From Pseudomonas nitroreducens TX1 (GTDB lineage Bacteria > Pseudomonadota > Gammaproteobacteria > Pseudomonadales > Pseudomonadaceae): a stretch of DNA of 64,000 nt. The notes beneath the pieces were generated by a model. That model was not told where the DNA came from and did no database searches. It saw only the letters and a list, made by a program, of their open reading frames with translations. The stretch's first letter is position 1. Every line of letters starts with the position of its first letter. Location of the stretch: the NCBI RefSeq assembly GCF_000313755.1, contig NZ_AMZB01000108.1, positions 62,001 to 126,000 on the forward strand. Direction: 5' to 3'. A program made the translations under genes and the position numbers. This document shows, piece after piece, positions 17,113 to 27,400 of the stretch.

Positions 17113-17751
17113 ATGTACCAGGTGTTAGGTTTTCAGAGGTGCCTGACCTCTCTACTTTTCCTGTGTCTATTCGTTTTCGCGGGGCTAGCTTTCTACTTTC
17201 CGCCAAGTGAACTTGGAGACTATTGGTCACTGGTCAAGCTCTCTGTGACCATAACGACTGTGATCTTGTTCGTGCTGGGCCAGACCCCTCTGTTTCCTTG
17301 GATCTGCCAGCTCCCTTGGGTGAGGAGTTACTTCCCGCCAATCGATGGCAAATGGCAGGTCGCGCTTCAGTCAAACTGGAATGTCCTGCAGCAGCTAGTG
17401 GGTGAGGCCAAGGGGGAGGCGCTGTTCTCCAAAGAAGGGAAGGTAACCATCACATCGCGCCTATTTAGTGTGCGAATGACGTTTCAGTCCAACGACAAAT
17501 ACTCGAAGTCGACGACGACGATCGTAGGGGTTCGTCGAGATCCAGAGTACGGAACAATCGAGCTCAACTACTGCTACCACAATGTCACTCGAAACCCGGA
17601 GGCGACGGATAGCGGCTGCCACTATGGAGCAGCCAGGGTAGAGGTGCACGACGAGAATGGTCTGGTCTCTCTTGAAGGGGAGTACTGGACGAATCGCAAT
17701 TGGAACAAGGGCCTGAATACAGCTGGCTTGATTACGTTCGAGCGACAGTAA
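17113..17751 (+). CDS. cap15: CBASS effector Cap15-like (2 TM plus beta-barrel)
   Basis: A 212-residue membrane protein. Two N-terminal transmembrane helices (about 8-30, CLTSLLFLCLFVFAGLAFYF; about 42-64, KLSVTITTVILFVLG) are followed by an all-beta domain of about 140 residues, starting IDGKWQVALQSNWN and ending LEGEYWTNRNW...LITFERQ. Cap15 effectors have this plan: the barrel binds a cyclic nucleotide, and the protein then oligomerises and disrupts the inner membrane. Assignment rests on topology plus the adjacent CD-NTase/Cap2/Cap3 genes. ATG 17113 has AAGGTGG upstream. Upstream in-frame starts (e.g. 16999) are not supported. The effector is first and is 288 bp from the cyclase gene, an unusual gap. 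Confidence 0.78.
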   Translation: MYQVLGFQRCLTSLLFLCLFVFAGLAFYFPPSELGDYWSLVKLSVTITTVILFVLGQTPLFPWICQLPWVRSYFPPIDGKWQVALQSNWNVLQQLVGEAKGEALFSKEGKVTITSRLFSVRMTFQSNDKYSKSTTTIVGVRRDPEYGTIELNYCYHNVTRNPEATDSGCHYGAARVEVHDENGLVSLEGEYWTNRNWNKGLNTAGLITFERQ

Positions 17752-18039
17752 AGCAGGCCTGCGCTTTGCTCAGATCAGGCTGTGTTGAAGGGCGTGGCTA
17801 TGGCGTGATGGCACATAAATCCACTACATGTAGTGTTTTCTTCTATAGATTGATCTACATCTAGGAATGTGCCAGTATCCAGTCCAGCTTGTGTCCGCTT
17901 CGCTACAGGTATGCGTCGTTAGCCAGATCGAGTATTGGGAACTGGCCTACGGAAGGGGTTGGAGTTGAGCCAACTCTCATTGCAAGACTCAGCATGAAGC
18001 CAGGCACGGTGCTCGTTAGCCATCGACTGGAGAATCTTC
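17752..18039. other. Gap between cap15 and CD-NTase with promoter-like content
   Basis: 288 bp without a gene. It contains the palindrome at 17822-17835 and, just downstream, a TATAGAT-type -10 candidate (17844-17850). This suggests the cyclase operon has its own promoter, distinct from that of cap15. Confidence 0.45.
17822..17835. promoter_or_regulatory. Palindrome CACTACATGTAGTG in the CBASS locus
   Basis: A perfect 14-bp palindrome made of two ATGTAGTG half-sites head to head, 205 bp upstream of the CD-NTase start. The same half-site forms the inverted repeat at the ImmA/IrrE promoter (12979-13012). It is a candidate operator for the CBASS operon. Confidence 0.55.
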
Positions 18040-19215
18040 ATGCTTAACCTGAGCCCCCTACTGTACACCACTAAGGATCGTCCTGATCAGGACGGCCGTA
18101 GTGTCGACCACCCGACCTTCCTGAAAGCTCTTGATCTCACTGCAGAGGAGAAACAGAGCATTGATACAGCCCGAAAGGAAATCCGCGACGCGCTTCGCGC
18201 CGATCTCCCGACGGCTCTGCGTGAGAAGGGCTATACGGGTGGGATGTGTGAGCCGAAATTCTATATCCAGGGCTCTTGGGCGTATAAAACGCTGAATCGC
18301 CCGTGTCAGACCCCACCGCAACAGTCGGACGTTGATGATGGCGTCTACCTACCCTTGAGCATCATGAAAGAGGAGGCGAAGCCTCACCTCGCGATAGATG
18401 ACTTCTTCGAGGCAGTGACGGAGGTGCTGCAGCCACTCTGCACTGATAACGGCTGGAAATTGGAGCGCAAAGCCAATTGCATGCGGATTGTCATTTCGCA
18501 GTACGCGCATATCGATCTACCGCTCTATGCAATCCCGGATGAGCAGTACTTGCTTCTCAAGGCTGCGATGGAGGATCGGAATGCTAGGGCGCTCGATAGC
18601 ATCAATGCTACTGCTGCCACCCAAACCTGGAAGAAGCTGCCCTCCGACCAGATTCTCCTTGCGTGTGACCGTGGTTGGATCAAATCCGACCCCCTTTCCA
18701 TGAAAGAGTGGTTTGAGCAGGAGGTGCAAGACAAAGGGCAGCAATTGCGTCGGATCATCCGCTACATCAAGGGATTCCGTGATCAACAGTGGGACGAAAA
18801 AGGGCCGAGCTCTATTCTTCTCATGGCAGCGGCCAGCCCCCTCTTTGAGTTCGAGTACAAGCGCGATGACGAGGCGCTTTTGACCGTTGTGAAGGGGATT
18901 CCGGCAGCTCTGCGCGGGGGTGTCCTGAGCCCGATTGACCAAGACGTTTACCTCACGGCGGCACTCTCGAAAGAAGAGGTCGAAGTGGCAGCAGAGAAAT
19001 TCGAAACCTTCGCAAAGTACTTGGAAGCCGCGATGTCCGCCAGTACAGCCGCAAAAGAGCAAGCGTGCCACTGGATGCGTGAGATGTTGGGGGGCCGTTT
19101 CCCGAACCGTCCGGATCTGGTCGAGGAGACGTCTGCTGGTTTGCCCGCTGCGCTTGCGGCGGTTGAGCCAGAGCCTGGTGAGCTGGAAATCCTGAAACGC
19201 TCGAAGTCGGGTTAG
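18040..19215 (+). CDS. cdn: CBASS CD-NTase (cyclic oligonucleotide synthase)
   Basis: A cGAS/DncV-like nucleotidyltransferase of 391 residues that makes the second messenger for the effector. The active site is visible: GSWAYKT (G78-S79), the metal-binding pair D97 and D99 in SDVDDGVYLP, and a third Asp, D159, in AHIDLPLYAIP. The helical C-terminal half is normal for the family. The C-terminus is ...RSKSG, with the terminal glycine expected for a substrate of Cap2, which conjugates the CD-NTase C-terminus to targets. TGGAG precedes the ATG. The gene is 5 bp from cap2, so they are one operon. The clade (DncV-like or CdnE-like) cannot be fixed by eye, nor can the nucleotide product. Confidence 0.9.
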   Translation: MLNLSPLLYTTKDRPDQDGRSVDHPTFLKALDLTAEEKQSIDTARKEIRDALRADLPTALREKGYTGGMCEPKFYIQGSWAYKTLNRPCQTPPQQSDVDDGVYLPLSIMKEEAKPHLAIDDFFEAVTEVLQPLCTDNGWKLERKANCMRIVISQYAHIDLPLYAIPDEQYLLLKAAMEDRNARALDSINATAATQTWKKLPSDQILLACDRGWIKSDPLSMKEWFEQEVQDKGQQLRRIIRYIKGFRDQQWDEKGPSSILLMAAASPLFEFEYKRDDEALLTVVKGIPAALRGGVLSPIDQDVYLTAALSKEEVEVAAEKFETFAKYLEAAMSASTAAKEQACHWMREMLGGRFPNRPDLVEETSAGLPAALAAVEPEPGELEILKRSKSG

Positions 19216-19220
19216 CAGAC

Positions 19221-20870
19221 ATGGTGATCCCACAACTGCTCAGGTCACTAGAGCCGATGGGGTTCCGCCGCTTACCGCGCCAAACCACCTCGGGCTTCCT
19301 TCACTTGGAAGGCGCTCTGAGAACTGGCCGCTTTGGCTCTATACCATGCGATGTATATGTCGACCGTGAGCTTCGCTCATTCCCAGAGGTGTATCTGAAG
19401 CAGCCGTTGCCACCGAGCTTGCTTCCGATCGCTCCACATGTTGGGCCGTCAGGAATGTTGTGCTACGTGTCTTCGTCGACTGCAGTCTTCGACATTTATA
19501 AGCCGGTGACTCAGACGATTGCTGCATTGCGAAGAGCCGCAGAAGTGCTCGATCAGCTCATGGCGCATGAGCTCGTCGATGACTTGCAGGAGGAGTTTTA
19601 CGCGTATTGGCGTGGCACCAGTTGCTATACCGACATCGAAATCGCGCACTCCACAGAAATACTCGCCCTGACGTTGGGCAAAGACGGCGAGAGGGGGCTG
19701 GCGTTTTCCGATGATTCGGAAAGGACTCAAGCCAAGATCGGCCATCTCTTCAGCAGTGTGGACGAAAGGGTTGGACTCTCTGCCAAGGTTACCACCAGGG
19801 TTCCGCCCAGGCCTCTCATTGACGCTTGGCCCCCTACAACGGTGAAAGCCCTGCTGGACTGGCAAGGTGCTTTGGATCCTAGCTGTCGGAAGAAGATTCT
19901 CAAACGCATCGTTCAGGGCTACCGGAGCGGCGCTAACGGATATGTTGTTGTACTCGAAACGCCAGTCGGCCAGATCGGGGCCTTGATTTATGACCTTCAG
20001 AAGTATCGCCGGAAGGACAAAATCGACCAGAGCACGCCGGTCTACGATGCCCCGATAGTCTTGATGCCACTGGCCCGGGTGGACGATCGCTACATTGTGA
20101 GTCGCAATATTCCAGGTCAACAGACGCTCTCAGGTAAACGACTTCTGCTGATTGGGTGCGGAACTATCGGTGGTTACCTGGCAGATATGCTTGTGAAGGC
20201 GGGTGCAGGCACCGATGGAGGGGAGCTCCGGCTCGTCGACAATCAGCGGCTTGCCGCTGGGAACATCGGCCGCCACCGTCTAGGAATAAATCGGCTGGAC
20301 ATTAATAAGGCCGTAGGGCTGGTGGCAGAGATTAAGACAGGGATGCCTTCTTCGAATGTCAGTGCCCTTGCCGTCGATGCTTACTCGCTGAGCTTGAATG
20401 GGTTTGACTTGGTCATCGATGCCACTGGAGAGCAGCCGCTAAGTCAATGGCTTGCAGGTGAGCAAGCCGCAGGGCGCATGATGGGTATGAGGGGGGAAGA
20501 GTCCACTACGCCGTTACTCCATGTCTGGATTGAGGGGGCGGGCGAGGCTGTCAGGTCGCTCATACGACAACGGCCCTCAGAAGGATGCTACCGGTGCTTG
20601 TGCGACTATGAAGCTGAGGGGCAGTTCTTGTCGGTGCTTGGCGGCATTCGTCCGGTGCTCGCCGGCGGGGGGTGTGAGGGGCAATACGTGGCATATCCCG
20701 CATCGGTATCGGTTCAGGCCGCAGCATTGGGATTGGACACCGCCTTGGCCTGGGCCAATGAGAAACCGTGGACGTCGCTTTCCACACGGATTATTAGTCG
20801 CGAGCACGACCCCATGACTGGTGATGTCACCATCCTTCCAAGACCGGGATGCCCTGCATGCGCTTCTTGA
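19221..20870 (+). CDS. cap2: CBASS Cap2: fused E2-E1 conjugation enzyme
   Basis: Ubiquitin-like transferase that primes the CD-NTase by conjugating its C-terminus. The 549-residue protein has an N-terminal E2-like domain with a candidate catalytic C81 (SGMLCYVSS). A linker domain follows, then an E1/ThiF adenylation domain starting near residue 305 (RLLLIGCGTIGGYLAD, then LRLVDNQRL and NIGRHRLG). An E1 cysteine candidate lies in GGGCEGQY (about 485). Paired CxxC motifs (GCYRCLC about 455; GCPACAS at the C-terminus) look like a structural zinc site. It begins 5 bp after cdn and its end overlaps cap3. This gene pair defines type II CBASS. Confidence 0.9.
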   Translation: MVIPQLLRSLEPMGFRRLPRQTTSGFLHLEGALRTGRFGSIPCDVYVDRELRSFPEVYLKQPLPPSLLPIAPHVGPSGMLCYVSSSTAVFDIYKPVTQTIAALRRAAEVLDQLMAHELVDDLQEEFYAYWRGTSCYTDIEIAHSTEILALTLGKDGERGLAFSDDSERTQAKIGHLFSSVDERVGLSAKVTTRVPPRPLIDAWPPTTVKALLDWQGALDPSCRKKILKRIVQGYRSGANGYVVVLETPVGQIGALIYDLQKYRRKDKIDQSTPVYDAPIVLMPLARVDDRYIVSRNIPGQQTLSGKRLLLIGCGTIGGYLADMLVKAGAGTDGGELRLVDNQRLAAGNIGRHRLGINRLDINKAVGLVAEIKTGMPSSNVSALAVDAYSLSLNGFDLVIDATGEQPLSQWLAGEQAAGRMMGMRGEESTTPLLHVWIEGAGEAVRSLIRQRPSEGCYRCLCDYEAEGQFLSVLGGIRPVLAGGGCEGQYVAYPASVSVQAAALGLDTALAWANEKPWTSLSTRIISREHDPMTGDVTILPRPGCPACAS

Positions 20871-21334
20871 GTGTTTGGGGAGACGTCAGCGGTGATGGCC
20901 TGGTCTATTTTGCTCCTGCTGTACTCGAAGTATTCGAGCGATACATTCAAGGAGAGCAGGATGCGGAGGCCGGGGGCATCTTGCTTGGCCATGTTCGAGG
21001 TATTCACGTAGAGGTTCTCGAGGTCACCGTACCCACCCCCAGGGATCAACGGCTAAAATACTTCTTTGAACGGATGCTTCATGGCCATCAGCGGATTGCA
21101 GAGATACGATGGAAGGACAGCAACAGATTGATCCGGTATCTCGGTGAGTGGCATACGCACCCTGAAGACATCCCCACACCCTCAGGGCTCGACATTAGCG
21201 AATGGCAAAGGCTTGCAAAAGGGCGCCGGGACGGCCGCCCGATGCTCGCTACGATCGTTGGGCGGCAGGACTTACGCGTCGAATACATGAGCTCATCTGG
21301 CGTACGAAGACGTCTATCGCCAATGAGCGAGTAG
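20849..21334 (+). CDS. cap3: CBASS Cap3: JAMM-family isopeptidase
   Basis: Zinc isopeptidase that removes CD-NTase conjugates made by Cap2. The 161-residue protein carries the JAMM set: a glutamate in AEAGGILLGH and HTHPEDIPTPSGLD, i.e. HxHP, then S and D. Size is normal. The start at 20849 overlaps cap2 by 22 nt; a second ATG at 20858 is equally possible. It is the last gene of the operon and is convergent with the large helicase gene that ends 67 bp away. Residues after the metal site (LATIVGRQDLRVEYMSS) complete the fold. Confidence 0.9.
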   Translation: MPCMRFLSVWGDVSGDGLVYFAPAVLEVFERYIQGEQDAEAGGILLGHVRGIHVEVLEVTVPTPRDQRLKYFFERMLHGHQRIAEIRWKDSNRLIRYLGEWHTHPEDIPTPSGLDISEWQRLAKGRRDGRPMLATIVGRQDLRVEYMSSSGVRRRLSPMSE

Positions 21335-21401
21335 GGCGCCTGGCTGGGCCACTTAGGCCCAGCTGTGCGCGATATTCGAGTTTGATGAGGCATCAAGCTG
21401 T

Positions 21402-24400
21402 TCAGGAGAACAGCTTATCGATCACTCCTTGGATCCTGGCTCTGGTTGACGCAGATACTTTGCTTAGTCCGATCTCGCGGGCCATAGCGTAAAGCAAGTC
21501 ATCGCCAACCAGGCTTTGGTCGGCAAGAGTGCGAGCGAGTGCAAGCAGCTCCAAGCTGCAGATCTCATCAACTGGTCGAATGTTGTCGGCATCTGCAGGT
21601 TGCCTGTACGCAATGGCTTCGTGATTCGGTAAGCGTCGGGGCCAGTAGAACTGCCCAGGCTCGTCTTCAACCTTGGTGTGCTCGCGATCTGCCACGGTCG
21701 CTACTCGATCACGAATTCTCGCTCCGGTTCGTGTCCATCCGTGAACACGTGCGATTCGGCGCGCGAGCGTGGTGTCGAGAATAGGGCCTTCCTCTTCGAT
21801 CACGTGCTTGATCATCATGTCCAGGACGCTGTCGTAGCTAGCGTCAAAGAAGGCGTCTGGATCTACGCCTTCCACTGCGCTTAACGGATCGCTTTCACGG
21901 TAGTGGGCGAAGGCAGCCAGAGGGCGTTCTGCGTTAGTCTGACTACGTGCGTAGCGCACGATCGGCATTTCGGCTTCCTCGAGCTCCGATTCAGATTCTG
22001 CAAAGTCACCAAGTACTTTGAAATGGGATCGGTCGACTGGCAGTTCAACGACGTTGTCTTCGACGGGAGCTACGCTTTCAGCTGCAATGGCCGCCAATTG
22101 TTCCTGTACTTCACGTGCAGAGCGTTGCTGGCGGCTTTCGATGAGCAATGCCTCAAGGCGCTCATGGATCCTCTTAGCGGTACCCATGGCGTCGATCCAC
22201 CAGTCTGTCGACCAGATGCGCAGAATTTCCCATCCCAATCCCCTGAGAACCTGCTCGCGGAGCTTGTCCCGATCGCGAGCTGTCGCGCTGCGGTGATAAG
22301 TCGCCCCATCGCACTCCACGCCAGCGAGATACCGCCCAGGAGCATCAGGATCTACAACCGCGAGGTCGATTCGGAATGAAGACACGCCGACCTGGGTAAC
22401 AACTTGCCATCCCTTCAGGCGCAGCGAGTTCGCGACGGTTTCTTCGAATGGGCTGTCGTACCCGCCCAGACTTCCTGCGTCTACTTCTGCAAGCGCGCGG
22501 GCGCCTCTATCAGCAAATTCGAGGAAGTGCTTCAGGTCGCGTACGCCTAGTGCCTGGGTGCGTGCCAGGTCGATCTTTTCGGCCCGAAGTGTGCTGAAGA
22601 CGCGGAGCTCGTGGCGGGCTCTGGTTACGGCCACGTTGAGCCTGCGTTCGCCGCCAGTACGGTTGAGTGGGCCGAAGTTCATCGCGACGTTGCCAGCTGC
22701 ATCTGGGCCGTAGGTGATCGAGAAATACATGATGTCTCGTTCGTCGCCCTGCACACTTTCCAGGTTCTTCACGAAGACTGGCTCGAGCTCATTCTCCGAG
22801 AAGTAGCTTTCCAGGGCTGGATCTTTCCTACGTTCAGTGTCGAGGAGATCCTCAATCAGCTTCTGCTGTTCGCCGTTGAACGTCACGACACCGATAGTCA
22901 GCTTGCTCTCTTTGAATCCAGGACTGCGCAGCCGACTGATCAAGTCGTTGACCAAGGCTTTTGCCTCGGCCGGATTTGTTCGCGCAGAGCCTTTCTCGTA
23001 CACCCCGTTAACAATGTGCAAACTCACTGCTCGATCGCTGGTAACGGGGGAAGGGAAGGTCACCAGCTTGGATTCGTAGTACCTCTGGTTCGAGAACGCG
23101 ATCAGGCTTTCATGCCGGCTACGGTAGTGCCAGTTCAGGTTCCGAATCGGCAGGTTCGCGCTGATGCACTCGTCCAGGATGCTCTCGAGATCAGCCTCGA
23201 CATCAGCGTCATCCTGAGTGGACTCGGCTCGATCGAAGAATGAGGTCGGCGGAAGCTGTTTGGGGTCGCCGACCATCACCACTTGCTTGCCACGAGCGAT
23301 TGCGCCGATCGCGTCCCATACGGGAATCTGCGACGCCTCGTCGAAGATCACTACGTCGAAGACGCTCGAGTTCGCCGCCAAATACTGGGCGATGGAGAGG
23401 GGGCTCATCAACAAGCACGGCGTCAGTTTGGTGAGCGCGTCGGGGATCTTCGACATCAGCTCGCGCAATGGAAGGTGGCGTGTCTTCTTCGTGATCTCAT
23501 GTCGAAGCACACCCCATTCCGAGTTCTTGCTCACGGAGTCCTGGGTGGGAAGCTCGGCGCAAAGGCGTGCACGCAATAGGTCACGTGTCAGAGAGGTGAA
23601 ACGGTCGTCCAACGCACGGAAATCGCGAATACGCTGCTCGTGTTCGACACTTACGAATGTACGTATGACCGGCTCGTGATCAACAGCTGTATTCAACCAC
23701 CAGCGGGCATAGTTCGTTTCGAACGTCTTGCGTACCAATCCTTGCGGAATATGGCCAGCTTTCAGGGAATCGACTAACGGAAGTAGGCCAAGCGCTGATG
23801 CTTCATCGCATGCTTTCTTCCAGGCGCACCAGGCGTGTAATCCATTTCCGGCTTGCACAATTTGTTCGCACTGGAGGCTCTGCTGGCTGAGTTCCTGCTC
23901 GGTGAATCCTGCAGCGTCCTCGGCCAGAAAATGCCCAGCCTCGACGAGCTTGTGTGTCTGGGCTATGTAGCGTTCGATCGACTCCAACAGCTCTCGCCCC
24001 GCTTGAGCCAACTGGCCTTCTGGCTCGAGGAGAGCATTTGCGTCACCTAGCAAGCGCGCCAGAGCAGACTTCACGCCTTCGACATGCTCAGGTGTTTGGA
24101 CAAGTGCTGAGATTGCTCCTGCCAAATGAGCATGGAACTTCAGCACACGGGAGACAGCGTCCTCTTTCGTGTGCAGCCCCAACCACAGACCTGATGTCAG
24201 TTCACGCAGGTCGGTCAGATCGCCCAGTTCTCGTTCGATTGCTTCACGTTGCTTGAGAATCTTCAGCTCGCCCTGGAGCCATTCGCCACAAGCGCCACTG
24301 CCGACGAGTTCATGTTCGTCCTCCAGACGACCTTCCTGCTGAATGGCTCGCCGCGCGCGTTGGAATGCCACAGCAGCATTGAGCGTTTTAGCTTGAGTCT

Positions 24401-27400
24401 GCAGGCCGGCCCAGATTGATCCGGTGGCTTTAGTGAGTGGCTCAAGCGTAGAAATCTCGCCCTCGACAATCCGAATCTCTCGTATGCGCTCAAGTGTCTC
24501 TTTGATCGCGATGCCTGCTTGCCCCTGACTAATGAGTTCAAAACCCTCATCCGACCATGGGCGCCCTTCGGCAGATGCTGCGAGTGCGGCTTGTACACGC
24601 ATAGTCACAGCGAGCAGGGCTGGATCGGTTTGGGAACCCTTCCAGACGGGGCTACCCGATTGCCCCGGATCGATTGCGTCCAATCGAGCACGGAGTTCGC
24701 GAATGGCAATCCAGCGTTGAAGATCTTCAGCGACGGACGTGAGGGAAGGGGACGTCTGCGTGCTCGCTAACTGGCCACGAATTCTACGCTGGACGAACCA
24801 GGACTTCGGCCAGAATGACTTGCCGGCTAGCTCCCATTCTTTCAGTAAGGCTTGGACATCCAAGGCCTCGATCGTTTCGTTGTAGCCAACAGATAGTGAC
24901 TGCTTGACCCGCTCGACCTCAGAGAGAGCTTCCAATCCTTGGTTGAGCAAAATCATGTTTGCCACTGGCCATGGTTGAGGAAGGCCGGATCGGAGCTCAG
25001 CATACCGGGCTAACAGGCCTAGCCCACGTTGACAGTCTTCCAGCGTGCTGGATGTCCAGAATGCAGGGAGCGTTTTATTGATCGTGCGGTGTTGCTCGAG
25101 GAGTTTCACGCCCGCTTCTAGGCGCTGTCCAATAGCTCGTGCGTCCGGGCGGAGCACGAAGCTCCAATTCTGTCCTGCCGCAGCGGGAAGAATCTTTGCC
25201 AAAGCCCCCAGTCCCTTGAGTGTCCTGCTATTAGCCGGCAACGAGGGCAAGCCGGACATCTGGGTGTAGCGCTCACTTGCCTTATGCACTGCATGTATGG
25301 CTGGGGCCAGCTCGCGTGCGGCTTCGATAATCTGGTGCTGCCAGGTTGGAGACCAGTCATTGTTTCCAATCAGGTGTAGCGGGTGCTGGTTCAGCGTATT
25401 GAAACCGACAGATTGCGCGTTTACCTCCAAGCGATCAGCGATCTCTCGCATTGCGAGCATGTCGGAGGACTGGTGCTGTGAATGCGATGGCCACGCGAGG
25501 TTTATCGTGGCGAGATCCAGGTTGGTGCTGACGATGCCGATAGCGTTATAGATCGTGTATCCGTTGGGGTAGCACTCATGCAGCCGTTCGACATACAGGT
25601 TCAGAGCATCGCGATGTCCTTGCAGGCGTTTGGCCTCGATTTGCCAAGTCGTTGCATCAGCGGTACCGCGAGCCTCCCACGCTGAGTTCAACTGGGAGAG
25701 GACTTCGGTTTTCTTCGACTTGTTCGAGTGAACCTCGAGGCAAAATTCGCCAAGCCCTACCTCGCGCAGCCGTCGGTACACCACATCCAGTGCGGCGATC
25801 TTTTCCGAGACGAAGAGCACCCGTTTCTGCTGTGCAATGAATTGGGCGATCATGTTCACGATCGTCTGGCTCTTGCCGGTGCCAGGCGGCCCGATGAGCA
25901 CGAAATCGTGCCCTTGAGCGGCCGACAGCACTGCTGAGAGTTGTGAAGAGTCCGATGGGAGAGGGCAGAAGACCTGCTGCGGGTTGTATTGGGAATCGAG
26001 CTTTCGCTCCTCAGGGAATGCCCCGCCACCGCCCCCGATAAACGCGTCACGGGGCGTATCTAGCAGATGCTTGACCACCGGGCTCTGGCGGAGAGCTTCA
26101 GAGCGCTCAGAGAGGTCTTTCCACATCAGGTATTTTGCGAACGAGAACATCGACAGTACGATGTCCTCGCTGACCTCCCAGCCTTTAATGTCCTTGACTG
26201 CGTGAGCAACCGTTCTCCAGATCAGTGCAACATCCAGGCCGGAGTCGTCTTTCGGAAGCTCGCCTTCCCCGATACCCAGATTCAGCTCAAAATCCTGGCG
26301 AAGCATTTCTTGCAGGGTTGGGTTGAAGCGGGGTTCGTCGTCATGAATTACCAGAGTAAAGCCTGAACGGGCGCTTTTTCGCTCTAGCGTGACCGGCACA
26401 AGGATCAGTGGGGCACGGTAGCGCTGGCTTTCTCTATCTTCGCGCGTCCAGGTTAGGAAGCCCAGTGCCAGGAACAGCGTGTTAGAACCACCCTCTTGTA
26501 GATTTGTCCGGGCGCCGCGATACAGTTCTGTGAGTCGGGTGTCGAGCTCTACGACCGGCAGCCCAACGAACACCTCATTGCGTTTCAATGCATCCAGGGC
26601 GTGCTGACGTCGTAGGTTTTCGCGCTCGCGCTCTTCATGCAAGGCCTGGTCGCGAGGATCAGCGCCATCCATGAGGTCTGGTCGCGTCTGCAGCTTCAGG
26701 TGTTGTCCGCTAGCGAGGATGTCCTCAAGCGCGGCAGCATCAGGGGCCTCCAGCCGCACAGCCTTTTTCCCTGCTTTAAAGTTCAGCAGGTTGTTGCGCA
26801 AAGAGAGATCGAGCAGTTTTCTTTGCCAGCGCGCAAGGCGGTCTTTCGGATCCAGCGAAGCAATATCGACTTCTACGGGGGCGACATCAGGAAGCTCTGG
26901 CGGCAGGTCGATAAGGAGATCCTGACCATCTGGGCTCAGCTCCTGGCTTGCTCCGCTCGGGGCCGGAGCAGCTTCCGCGCTGGCCAAGGGTTTGACCCTC
27001 TGCAGACGGGCGCGACGGATGTCCAGCGCAAGCTCGAAATCGTGCTCCTGCCCCTCAGCAAGATGCTGAGCACCGCGTTCAATAGCGTAGGAAAGAGAGG
27101 GAATGTTTGGCTGAGTGATCAGCGTGGTCTCGAACAGCTTCAGCTCGTTAAGCTTTATGCGTTTGCGCAGAGCGGTTATGTCGTCGATAGCGCTATTAGA
27201 GAACTCTTCGGCTTTGAGCCAGAAACCCGAAAACGCGTGGCCCCGGGTGAAAATCAACAAGGGGTTCAGGCCGGCCTGTTCCAACGCCGCACAGAACAAC
27301 AATGACAGATCAAAACAGGTTGCCAAGCCACTCTCCAAGATGTGGCTCGGGCTACGGACTTTCTGGCCAAACTGCTCGAAACTGGCTGGCGGTAGAGCAT

